From positions 62,001 to 126,000 of the forward strand of contig JAOTOM010004609.1 in the NCBI GenBank assembly GCA_034440615.1: DNA of 64,000 bases, in the 5' to 3' direction. Of this stretch, positions 1 through 11,200 are shown one piece after another. Under the pieces are notes generated by a model that did no database searches, was not told where the DNA came from, and was given only the letters and a program-made list of their open reading frames with translations. Position numbers and translations under genes: made by a program. How positions within the stretch are numbered: position 1 is the stretch's first letter; each line of letters opens with the position of its first letter. Source of the DNA: Ashinkailepas kermadecensis. Lineage: Eukaryota; Arthropoda; Thecostraca; Neolepadidae.

Positions 1-975
1 GGGGAACGTCTGGCCGTGGCTGTGTGGGGAACGTCTGGCCGTGTCTGTGTGGGGAACGTCTGGCCGTGTCTTGTGTGGGGAACGTCTGGCCGTGTCTGTG
101 TGGGGACGTCTGGCCGTGTCTGTGTGGGGACGTCTGACCGTGGCTGTGTGGGGAACGTCTGGCCGTGTGTCTGTGTGGGGAACGTCTGGCCGTGTCTGTG
201 TGGGGACGTCTGGCCGTGTCTGTGTGGGGACGTCTGGCCGTGTCTGTGTGGGGAACGTCTGGCCGTGTCTGTGTGGGGAACGTCTGGCCGTGTCTGTGTG
301 GGGACGTCTGGCCGTGGCTGTGTGGGGAACGTCTGGCCGTGGCTGTGTGGGGACGTCTGGCCGTGTTTGTGTGGGGACGTCTGGCCGTGGCTGTGTGGGG
401 ACGTCTGGCCGTGGCTGTGTGGGGACGTCTGGCCGTGTCTGTGTGGGGAACGTCTGGCCGTGGCTGTGTGGGGACGTCTGGCCGTGTCTATATGGGGACG
501 TCTGACCGTGTCTGTGTGGGGAACGTCTGGCCGTGGCTGTGTGGGGACGTCTGGCCGTGTCTGTGTGGGGACGTCTGGCCGTGTCTGTGTGGGGAACGTC
601 TGGCCGTGGCTGTGTGGGGACGTCTGGCCGTGTCTGTGTGGGGACGTCTGGCCGTGGCTGTGTGGGGACGTCTGGCCGTGGCTGTGTGGGGACGTCTGGC
701 CGTGTCTGTGTGGGGACGTCTGGCCGTGTCTGTGTGGGGAACGTCTGGCCGTGTCTGTGTAGGGAACGTCTGGCCGTGTCTGTGTGGGGACGTCTGGCCG
801 TGGCTGTGTGGGGACGTCTGGCCGTGGCTGTGTGGGGACGTCTGGCCGTGGCTGTGTGGGGAACGTCTGGCCGTGGCTGTGTGGGAACGTCTGGCCGTGT
901 CTGTGTGGGGACGTCTGGCCGTGTCTATATGGGGACGTCTGGCCGTGGCTGTGTGGGGACGTCTGGCCGTCTCTT
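1..975. repeat. 24/25-bp minisatellite, about 39 copies
   Basis: Unit starts GGGGACGTCTGGCCGTG and ends GCTGTGT or TCTGTGT; a GGGGAA variant is one base longer. The array runs off the left edge, and diverged relatives continue to about 1190. It creates long spurious Val/Cys/Gly frames. Confidence 0.97.
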
Positions 976-1269
976 TGCGGGGTAATTTGATCGTTTGTAA
1001 AGGACGTCCGGCTGTCTGAAGGGGACTTGCGACCTTCTCTGAGGAGTCTAGTCGTTTGTGTAGGAGACTTCCGTTACATGTGTATGGGTGCCTGATCCCA
1101 CCTATGTCTCTGGAGACATGTGACCGTCTCTGTCTGGAAGTATCTGATCGTCTCTGTCTGGAGAAGTCTGACCGTCTCTGTGTCTCTGTGATATCGACCT
1201 CCCCCGAACGAGGGAGTCCCTGTGCCCCCGGGATCTCCTATCCCTAACAAATAATGTATTCAATAAATA

Positions 1270-1657
1270 TATATAGGCCTGCTGGTCACACAACACCACA
1301 CACCTACACGCTATCAAGCCCACGCTCTCCAACTGGCCCTCCTCCAACCAGCGCTCCCGTTTGAACGAGGTGGTGCTCGCCAGAGTTCGCCTCGAACACA
1401 CCAGATTGACACACAATTATATTTTTGATCGACCACTCCTCCCTCCACTTTGTAGCACATGTCAAGTCCGCATGACTGTCGCCCATATTTTACTTACCTG
1501 TCCAACATATGCTCCTCATCGTCGCGCTATTATCCAGTATTTCACCAACATCCATCCACAAATTTCGCTTTGGGCTCTCCTCGGGAATGAGCACCTGGCA
1601 CTCCTCGAGCTACTTTTCCGCTTTTTACATGACACCAAACTTTCCGAACTGATCTGA
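1270..1657 (+). pseudogene. LINE fragment, C-terminal RNase H/zinc-knuckle region
   Basis: The frame reads LSNWPSSNQRSRLNEVVLAR, VRLEHTRLTHNYIFDRPLLP and PLCSTCQVRMTVAHILLTCP, ending in a stop at 1657. The (R/L)RLEHTRLTH and C..C......H.L..C pattern is typical of the last segment of jockey/R1-type non-LTR ORF2 proteins. Only this end is present, so it is a 5'-truncated relic. Confidence 0.8.
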
Positions 1658-1689
1658 TTTCTCTGTCACACGTTACCTGGTTCAACCTG

Positions 1690-2210
1690 ATTTGATGTGA
1701 AGTTAAAAGCTATATGACCAGTGATAAATTATTCGTGAAATAGGGTGGAATATACCACCTTCTGAACATTGAATTGACATCCCTCCAAACGGAGTATCGA
1801 CATCGTGCTTCGTGATGAGTCGTTGTGAAGTCTTCATATCTAATTTTCTAGCAGTCTCTTGTTGATAAGTATCATGCCGATACTCACCATAGCAGATTGT
1901 GATGCACGAACATCTGCTATCACAATTCCAGGTAAGATGATTACCTATGATGTTGTTTATTATACAATATCAGATGATCAGGGTAGGTATTTTGTATCGT
2001 TATCGCTAAAACAGTTACCCCTAAATTAGGTATCTGAAAACAATGGGAAAAAGGCGCACATATGAGTAGGCTGTGGGATCAAAATTGTGTTTGAATTATT
2101 CATAAGTTATGTCCAGTAGCATCGTTTATATGGCCAATTTCGACATCCTACTGTACTCGTTTCGACATCTCACACTTAACGAAAAACCATTGTTTTAACA
2201 CTGTATATGA
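1690..2210 (-). mobile_element. Dispersed ~490-bp repeat, copy 1
   Basis: Reverse relative of 4305-4790. Shared landmarks are ATTCGTGAAATAGGGTGGAA, TCACCATAGCAGATTGTGAT and CATCCTACTGTACTCGTTTC. The type is unknown; it may be a non-autonomous DNA element. Confidence 0.72.
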
Positions 2211-2807
2211 CACGCGTTACACTCCTCGTTAGCAATATGACTTCGTTACACACGCCTTCCTCTCCGACGTCGTAAAACACATACATACAGGTTATTTCAC
2301 ACTAGGTAGGCAGGGACGTATCCAATTTGGCCAAAACGGACGGTTTTCCTTATAGATTGCGCTTGTTTTTTTTTTTAGCTTACGGGTTTTCCAAGCAGTT
2401 TTGGTTTCCCCCTTCTAAGGGTTTTCCAAGCTTTAACTTAAACATACACCTACACATGCAAGGTCGGGCCTGACGCCCACGACTCGCTCTGGGCGCCGGG
2501 TCTCCGATTCGTTTCAGGTCGCAGGTGGGCAGTGGAGCCTGTTCTTAGGCTACGATGCTGCCCACCCTCCAAATGTCCTGATTGTTATGCATGTATGTAT
2601 GTATGTCCGTACACGAACCTGTATGTCATGTATGTATCGGCCTTTTACGCCACGTTCTTTGTTTGCCGGCGTCTCATCTTTCCTCTCTTGCTTAATTGAT
2701 ATAACCATATGCCACATAAGCCGGATTAACGTAACCCTTTCCTTAACGTAACAATCTCTAGCGGATGGCACTCTGCCTCTGCTAAATATATTTATTTTTT
2801 AAAAATA

Positions 2808-2890
2808 TGTCTGTGACGTGTGACCGTCTCTGCGCCGGTGACGTGCGACCGTCTCTGTGCCGGTGACGTGTGACCGTGTCTCAAGGGGCG
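2808..2890. repeat. ~30-bp repeat, 3 copies
   Basis: Unit GTGACGTGTGACCGTCTCTG plus GCCG-type ending, related to the left-edge array. Confidence 0.7.
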
Positions 2891-3517
2891 ACAGTTGTCG
2901 GACCACTCCCGGCCACGATCTCCGGTATCTAATCTCCCGACGGATCAGATGTCATCGCGCCCCCGCGGCCGCGTCTGGCAGGGAAGTCCGCCGTCAAGGC
3001 TAGCTCCACCGTCAGGGCTGCGGCCGGGCGTTGCACCACAAAGGTACACCCACGGTCGTGTATTGCACGGTCTGATAGGGCGACTGGATCTGATAGGGCG
3101 ACTGGTATGACCTCATTTAGCTGTAGTCGTACATTCTTGCACCGGATTGAATCTTTTGGGGCGATGGACGGCCCCGACAAATGACGGGAAGTTTACCAAC
3201 TTGTGGCCAACCCAGCTAACACCAGACACCAAGCTGCATACGCTTGCGCTCTTTCTGTTTCGAGGGTCAGCTCACCTTGCAGCAGCCGGGATAGGATTGA
3301 AACCCACACATATATCATTGTATTGCACCTGGCGATTAGTTCAAGGCTTCGGCAAATCAGAGTGAGACTGCAGCAGTCACTGCTGTCGTGAGGAAAATGG
3401 CGCTCGATGATCAGGTGTCACCATGATCATCTATTGCAAGTGCCTCTAATTGCAAGTGCATTTGCAGAATTCATAATTCCAGACAACACTGGAGATCTCA
3501 CACCAAATCAGGAGGCG

Positions 3518-3738
3518 GGCGGGGCGTAGGCGTAGGCGTAGGCGTAGGCGTAGGCGTAGGCGTAGGCGTAGGCGTAGGCGTAGGCGTAGGCGTAGGCGTA
3601 GGCGTAGGCGTAGGCGTGGCGTAGGCGTAGGCGTAGGCGTAGGCGTAGGCGTAGGCGTAGGCGTAGGCGTAGGCGTGGAGGCGTAGGCGTAGGCGTAGGC
3701 GTAGGCGTAGGCGTAGGCGTAGGCGTAGGCGTAGGCGT
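3518..3738. repeat. (GGCGTA)n hexamer tract
   Basis: About 36 hexamers with two interruptions near 3615 and 3675. It produces a false Arg/Leu, Ala/Tyr or Thr/Pro frame on the minus strand. Confidence 0.97.
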
Positions 3739-4114
3739 CCGAACATTTTCAGATTGAATAGGGAAAATAATAAATATATATTAGCAGGGTACCAAACGAG
3801 GGGGTCTCGACCCCCACCCCTCCCTCCTACTCAGCTGGAATCTCCAGCCATGATTTCAGTTGATGCCAGGAATGTCATTTTGACGCTGTTTCACTATCTT
3901 CCAATGACAGTGCCCCCAAACAATTTTGAATTTAGGTTGCAGAGTAGAAAATTCTCGAAAAAATAGTGCAAGTGTGGATAATGCAGCAAGAAAAAAGAGC
4001 CGGATGCCTGATTTTGGAACAAGTTATGGTTTGATAGCCAAAACCTGGTGCACTCAAATGAGTGGTGGAATCACTGGTTATTCACGTAAAGTCGACTCAG
4101 TTTACTTACGTGGA

Positions 4115-4151
4115 CCAAAGTAATCAATTACAGTGTAATTGATTACTTTGG
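4115..4151. repeat. 18-bp-arm perfect palindrome
   Basis: CCAAAGTAATCAATTACA and its exact complement are separated by one base. Confidence 0.92.
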
Positions 4152-4304
4152 TATTCTCCATTGTACCAAAAAGTCAGGCTAATATACGGGCGGAAAATGC
4201 GGTGGCAGAAAATTATTCATGGTAATTTGGTGTGGAGTCATGGTCATAAAGTCACGTAGTGTGAATGCTTAATAATGGACACAGGGACCACCTGGGTACA
4301 GTGT

Positions 4305-4790
4305 TAAATAATGGTTTTTCATTAGGTGTGAGATGTCGAAACGAGTACAGTAGGATGTCGAAATTCGTCATGGAAACGATGTCGCTTACCAGAATTTATA
4401 TGTTCTTCAAACACAATTTTGATCCAGCAGCGTAATCATGCGTGCACCTTTTCCCTTCATTTTGAGATACCTAATTTAGGGATAATCATTTTAGCAATAA
4501 CGATACAAAATTCCTATCCTTACCGACCGATATTGTATAACAGACCACATCATAGGTAATCATCTTACCTTGGATTGTGCTCAGAGATGTCCGTGCATCA
4601 CAATCTGCAATGGTGAGTATAAGCATGATATTTATGAAAAAGATTCTGTTAGAAATTAGATATGAAGACTTCATGAAGACTCATCACGAAGCACGATGTC
4701 GATACTTCGTTGGGAGGATGTCGATTCTATGTTCAGAAAGTGGTATTTCCCACCCCATTTCACGAATAATTGATCATTGCCTGGGTAAGC
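4305..4790 (+). mobile_element. Dispersed ~490-bp repeat, copy 2
   Basis: Begins near GTTTTTCATTAGGTGTGAG and ends near TTTCACGAATAATTGATCA. GATGTCGA motifs cluster near both ends. No open frame of note. Confidence 0.72.
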
Positions 4791-4799
4791 CTATAAGGG

Positions 4800-5360
4800 A
4801 AGGATAATATAGCAGAAGATAACGTGACACCCCAGTCCCTACCATGTCCCAAGTTCTAAAGAATTCCCAGCCCCGCTCACCCGGTCTGGATCAACCTCGC
4901 GTGACACACCCGTGCTCGTGTACCACATGCGTGATCGTAGCACACGCGGGGGTCCGTGTAACGCACTCGTGACTCACCTATGCCAATCACACTCCATCCA
5001 CCCAACTTCCCATCTACTCACTGCACATCTTATAATTCAAAAAGACGTTTATTGGACCTAAAGAACTTGCCCACCCGATGTATAAATACAATGACGAACT
5101 CCCCACCACATCTCCAGGGAGCCCTGTCACACTTGAATATATTGAATATATACTTCCAGCTCGGTGCCATTTACCCCTCGAAAATGGATGCTTTGGGCAC
5201 TGTTCTTAACTGTTCTCGTAGCTTAACTTTGCTCACTTTATCGTCGAATATTTCGACGTCAATTGGGGCTTTGACGTTTTCGGCTGATAACCTCTACTCT
5301 ACGAAAAATCAATTTCAATACACTGTTGCTTGAATTTTGCCAGCCTGCCACCAGTGCGGC
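4800..5360. other. No recognisable feature
   Basis: A 117-codon plus frame (4980-5333) has no recognisable motif and no splice context; nothing else was seen. Confidence 0.4.
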
Positions 5361-5364
5361 TATG

Positions 5365-5545
5365 TTCGTTGTTCCGGTGTTTGTGATGTGTCTTTTGTGT
5401 TGGTATTTGAAGATGTGTTATCTACGTGGAGTGATGTATGTTTTGCGTTGGTGTCTGAAGGTGTATTATTTGCGTGAGTGATGTATGCTTTGTGTTGGTG
5501 TCTGAAGGTGTGTTATTTGCATGAGTGATGTATGTTTGGGGGTGG
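5365..5545. repeat. ~66-bp repeat, about 3 copies
   Basis: Units share GTGTTGGTGTCTGAAGGTGT and GAGTGATGTATG. Confidence 0.75.
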
Positions 5546-6369
5546 TTGATGGCTTGAAGATATGGACAGAACCTGCAGTGAAGAGGTGATTTTAAGTTAT
5601 TAAGGGCACTTGGTGGAGGTGGGCAGATCTTTAAGAGTTGATCAGTTGTGGCTTGTTTGAAGAGACGGAGCGATAGGAGCAGCGGATGACGTAGTAGATT
5701 TGCGGTCCGGACGGTGCCAGAGTGGGTTGTAGGGTGTAGAAATGGGGTGAGGTCAGGTCATCGCAATTCCTCTTCAGCATTACAAATACAGGGTAAATGC
5801 GCGCAATCCTGGAACTTTTTCGCATGTCTTTACCTTTGGTTGTTTTTCTATCTTTGAACGTTTGTTTGTCTTGGGAGAGGGGTATTTATTTTTATTTTCC
5901 TTTCATAGCATTTTATTCTTTTCGTCCATTTTTCCTTTTCCCTCTTCATGAGAGACGGTCGTTCACTTCAGTACACTGTGTAGCACTGCTGAGTACTTTA
6001 TGTCAACAATTACACAAATACCAATGCATTAAAATCCATACAGTTCGAATGTATATTGATACCGATGCACATTTTGTATAGCCTGAGAGCTTCATTTTTT
6101 TTCTGTCGGATGTCTCACCCTGTACTTGAATAATGATCAAACCGGACAAACAGTTTGATGTCAGTAATATTGGGATTGCCATCATCGTCAAGCACGTTAG
6201 AACAAGTGACGAACATGAGGTGCGTCGTCAGACGCTCGGGCTCGGATGCCATCGGCGGCAAACGGCTGCCTACCGCATGTACTTACCTAGGTGTGGTGCG
6301 GAACAGTCTACATATGCAGGATATTCAGGTGCTGGGACCCTCAGCCCGAGTGTTAAGCTATTTGTGACG

Positions 6370-6600
6370 TCAATAGTACATTATTGCACTGACGATCTTC
6401 CCCGGCATCTCATGATGACCACAAAGTGGTCCCCAACCTACCAACCTCAGGTCAAGGAAAGGTACATTATGCCACTGACGATCTCCACGGCGTCTCATGA
6501 TGACCACGAAGTGGTCCCCGACGTACCAACTTCGGAATAATCGCAATGTGCATTATGCCACTGACGATCTCCCCCGGCATTCTATGATCACCACAAAGCA
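6370..6600. repeat. ~95-bp repeat, 3 imperfect copies
   Basis: Units share CACTGACGATCT, CATGATGACCACAAAGTGGT and TACCAAC. Confidence 0.75.
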
Positions 6601-7267
6601 CATGCACGTTTCCGAAACTGGCCGAGCGAACTAATGAACAAGATCCACATTCGCACACGAGGAAGTGACCACCCACATCGCACTGTCGTCAGGCATCCAA
6701 GAGCCAGCCCGTCATCGCTGCTGCCCCGCCCTCCTGACGTCCCCGCCGCAAAGGCCGGCTCGTCCCCGTTGTGCCAAGGGTCGGTGCGCCCTGACATCTG
6801 ACCTGGTGCCTGGCAGTGGCTGTTCGTCGGCGACACCGTTCGCGGCCTGTCGGCACCGTACTGACAGCTGAGGATGGCCTCTGTGCGGCGATGAAAACAT
6901 GACATTGTTCGGGACGCTTGTCATCCAGAACATTATCCTCTCCACCTCCCTTCTGCTAAAAGATGGATTGGGTTGCTTGAAAATAACTGCAAGCTTATTG
7001 CTGTTTGGTAAACATCGCCAAAGCTGACTGGAACGTGCCAACAAAAAAGAGTGTTTAATGCCAGAAACAGAAAGCAAATTATCCACTCGGACTTGGAATG
7101 TTCCAAAATTTCCTCTCCAAATCCAGGATTTCAAGGCATCAATCCAACATTGACCCTGATGGAGCCAAACGGTGGCGCACGTGCCCATCTTGACACGTGA
7201 TCGCGATTGCCGGCTGTGTGCTGACTCTCCAGATGGAGCGAGTCCGTGATCGCCGCCGACCAGTTCG

Positions 7268-7505
7268 ACGTGACGTGACGTGACGTGACGTGTCGTGTCG
7301 TGTCGTGTCGTGTCGTGTCGTGTCGTGTCGTGTCGTGACGTGACGTGACGTGTCGTGTTGTGTGCTGCCGTGTCGTGTCGTGTCGTGTCGTGTGTGCTGC
7401 CGTGGCGTGACGTGACGTGTGTGCTGACGTGACGTGACGTGTGCCGACGTGTCGTGTGTGCTAACGTGACGTGACGTTCGTGCTGACGTGTCGTGACGTG
7501 ACGTG
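7268..7505. repeat. (CGTGW)n pentamer tract
   Basis: Mixed CGTGA/CGTGT pentamers with a few GTGTGCTGC interruptions; source of a false Thr/Arg/His frame. Confidence 0.95.
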
Positions 7506-8077
7506 TGGTCTGGCCCGGCTCCGTTTGTTTCGGACGTAGGGTCGAAACGGAGCTGTCCTTTGTTCCGGTCGTGTGCCCGACACTGGACACGGCGAATAAG
7601 CCCAGGGACTGTGTGGCGTTCGCAATCCGAGTAGATGAGGATCAAGCCTGCGCTCGAGTTTTCTGGTCCGACAGGCGATTATGCCAGCTGCAGCTGTCAT
7701 GGACACGTAGAAATGGTGTGAGTCAAAAGAGGATGTACCTGTGAAGTGTCTGAGAATATTTGAACTTTTACATAGAATGGATACCGGAGTATCGCGTCGC
7801 AATTAATGTGGTGGGAACCAAGGACTAAGAACCATATTTATTTAGGCGTAATAATGCGTGTTTCTTTTAGGCCTCACGACTCCTACCTCCGTTCCCAAGT
7901 GACAATTGTCACTGTCCTGACGTAGCGCTGTGACGCCCCTAATCAGAACAGTGGTTGGGGTAGCCATCTGACTCTGGCTGAATCCTCTCAGTTGGCGCTT
8001 CCGATACCTGGCGAGATACCGCCGCGGGAACCTCAGCGGCCGCTGACGGTGCCCTCTGACAACTCCGCTCCTGCCAG

Positions 8078-8252
8078 GTGACGGTGCTGTACGTGCGGAA
8101 CCTCCTGCTCTCCACCACCGAGGACCAGATCAGGGACGCGTTCAGTCGCGCTGGCGACGGAGGAGTGGACAGGGTGAAGAAGCTCAGGGACTTCGCGTTT
8201 GTGCACTTCTCCAGCCGGGAGAAGGCCGCGTGCGCCCAGGAAAAGCTCGATC
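8078..8252 (+). CDS. RNA-binding protein exon a: RRM3 first part
   Basis: Encodes VTVLYVRNLLLSTTEDQIRD, AFSRAGDGGVDRVKKLRDFA and FVHFSSREKAACAQEKLD. RNP2 (LYVRNL) and RNP1 (RDFAFVHF) are intact, with the RVKK(I/L)RD signature of A1CF/SYNCRIP-type RRM3. Acceptor TGCCAG|GTG; donor GATC|GTGAGT, phase 1 out. A repeat array rich in CAG|GTGAGT-like sequences follows the donor. Confidence 0.95.
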
Positions 8253-11200
8253 GTGAGTACACGGCTTATGAGTAAGAACAGGTGGCCACGTGACGATAGA
8301 GTGAGGTGAGCACGATATTTGAGTGAGTGAGCAGGTGGGCGAGAATGAGTGAACAGGTATGCATGAGGTGGTAGTGAGTGAGCAGGTGAGTCAGATGTGG
8401 GGGTAAGGGAACAGGTGGAAGTGGGTGAGCAGGTGAGAGTGAGTGAGCAGGTAAGTCAGATGTGGGGGTGAGGGAACAGGTGGGAGTGGGTGAGCAGGTG
8501 AATCAGATGTGGGGCTGAGGAAGCAGGTGAGCAAGAATGAGTGAACAGGTAGGCATGATGTGGGAGTCGGTAAGCAGATGAGTCAGATGTGGGGGTGAGG
8601 GAGCAGGTGAGAGAAGGTGAGCATGTGAGCACGCGGTGAGTGAGTGAGCAGGTAAGCCAGATATGGGGTTGAGGGAGCAGGTGAGTCAGACGTGGGGGTG
8701 AGGGAGCAGATGAGCACTGGGTGGGATTGAGCAATCGATGCGGTAACCTTATTTTTCACATACTGATTTTATAACCGCGGGCTAATGTAGCAACGCAGGC
8801 GATTCAGAAAGTTCGCACGATGTCCTGCATGCATGACAGACGAGCACGTGCGACATGGCTAGCTGATGTAGCTGTGCACCAAACGAACACCGTGGACGTC
8901 GGATATGACCACCTCAGGGCTGGCGCGTGCCCACCGCTCAGTCGCGGTCATGCGCCGACTGCGCCTGTGCTATCTGCCGGTTGAACTCTGATTCTGATAG
9001 CGCAATGGCCGCTGTTCAACCGCGCAATCCGGTGATATCGGTCGCAGGTCCGTTTCACCGGCTGTATCGACGAAATTCTGACCCGGCCGGTGAGACTGTA
9101 CCCGAGCGGCGACAGTGGTGGCGGCGGTGAGACTGTACCCGAGCGGCGACAGTGGTGGCAAAAGCAGCCGATGTTACGTTAGGTTAGGTTTGACTATGTT
9201 TTTTTCTCAATTTTAAACGTTCAGAATATAAATTGCTTTACATTTTTCTAATTTGTTTTCTCCGAAGTGAGGTTAGTCTAGGTTAGTTTGCGTTATGTTG
9301 CATTTTTATCTCATTTTTTCAACATTTCTTGTTATGCTATGTTACCTAACTCAAAGCCCCCTTTTTGGTGTTATTTTGCTCACAACCTGAAAAGCAAGCA
9401 TTTGCACAGAACATGATTGGTCCCATAATCTTAGTCACATTCATAAACATTACCTTGGAATGATAAATTCCAAGAATTCATAAAACATCCTAAAGCACAA
9501 ATTTACCCAAAAAGAACCTAAAAATCAATCAAATAACATTTCAAGCAACCACAGAAAAAAGAACATCTGTTGTGACAATGCAGATGTGTGTCATACCCCG
9601 TCACTTCAACAACATATTGGAAGTATACAGAAAAAGTGTTATGTGTGGGGCAGCATATATTGAAGAATTATGTAATATTACAATAAAAACATAAGCTAAC
9701 CTAGCCTAACCTAACCTAACATAATCTACTGATGTTAGATCACCTAAGCCTATTGATATTGGATCACCTTATCCTACTGATGTTGGATCACCTAATATCA
9801 CTACATCACCTGAAGTATCAGTGCATCAATGTATCATCTGCAGTATCAATTCTAGGTAACATGATTTCAAAGAAAAAAATATTTCTGCACGGTCCCGATT
9901 TTTTTCTTTCTCACCTCATTTAGGTACCTCGGACCTCCCGTGGAGAGCTCCACCCTGCCAGGGCAGCTGGGAGAGCTCCACCCTGCCAGGGCCGTTGGGA
10001 GAGCTCCGCCCTGCCAGGGCCGTTGGGAGAGTTCAACCCTGTCAGGGCCGTTGGGAGAGCTCGACCCTGCCAGGGCAGCTGGGAGAGCTCCACCCTGCCA
10101 GGGCCGTTGGGAGAGTTCAACCCTGTCAGGGCCGTTGGGAGAGCTCGACCCTGCCAGGGCAGCTGGGAGAGCTCCACCCTGCCAGGGCCGTTGGGAGAGT
10201 TCCACCCTGTCAGGGCCGTTGGGAGAGCTCCACCCTGCCAGGGCCGTTGGGAGAGCTTTACCCTGTCTGGGCCGTTGGGAGAGTTCCGCTCTGTCAGGGC
10301 CGTTGAGAGAGCTTCACCCTGTCATTCGGTCGACGATGGGTCAAACAGCTCACAGGTGGTTTACCCGAAGATAATTACGTTTTCCAGCAACACTATGAAC
10401 ACGTTTCCCCGGAAACATGATGTAGTTGTTGGGCGATTCGTGGTCTCTGATTTGGTGTAATTATTTTGTCGTTATGAAGTTTGAATCGAGCATCTTTGAC
10501 GTGTCCCAGTCTTCTAATATGTTCCCTCCTGTCGTCTAAATTCCACCATTAAGCATTTAGTGTTAATGCAGTTACGCATGTACAGCATTTGCTACTGCAC
10601 TACAGACCTGCACTTATATGTGGTGGAGGGAACATGGATTGATTCCTGGTGGTGACCTGGACTGATCTGTGATGGAGATAACTTAGACTGATTCCTGGTG
10701 GAGGTAGCCTGGACTGATTCCTGGTAGAGGTGATCAGGACTGATCTGGTGGTGAAAATAATCTGAATTGAGTCCTGGTGGAGGTGACCTTGACTGCTCTG
10801 TGGTGGAGATAATCTGGACTGATTACTGGTGGAGGTGACCTGGACTGCTCTGTGGTGGAGATAATCTGGACTGATTCCTGGTGGATGTGGCCTGGACTGA
10901 TCTCTGTCAACCTGCTGGCCATGCTGACAGACACTGAGCTGGACGGCTCCCTGGTGGAGGTGACCTGGGCCAAGCCGATCGACAAGTCGCGCCAAGATCG
11001 GTACAAGTCATCCCACTGCGGCGCCTATTCTGCTGCGCCTCACGCCTTCGTATCGGAGCCGTCCTTCTTCAGTCTGTCTCCCGGGCTCGGCAGTCCGGGG
11101 TACGTTCAGTGTAGGATCTCTCCCCCTCACCCACATGCTGACTCGGCAGTTTGTGGTAGGTCTCGTACGCCATGCTGGGCTCCGCATTCGAGGACCTTCG

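Noticed and set aside
16..1019. Long overlapping plus-strand ORFs rich in Val, Cys, Gly and Trp
   Set aside because: They are translations of the 24/25-bp minisatellite in three frames; no unique sequence or domain.
6712..7645. Minus-strand ORFs of 168 and 292 codons
   Set aside because: They owe their length to the CGTGA/CGTGT pentamer tract; flanking parts have no recognisable domain.
9697..9720. Interstitial telomere from a chromosome fusion
   Set aside because: Only about four CCTAA units, matched by inverted units 545 bp away; better explained as element ends.
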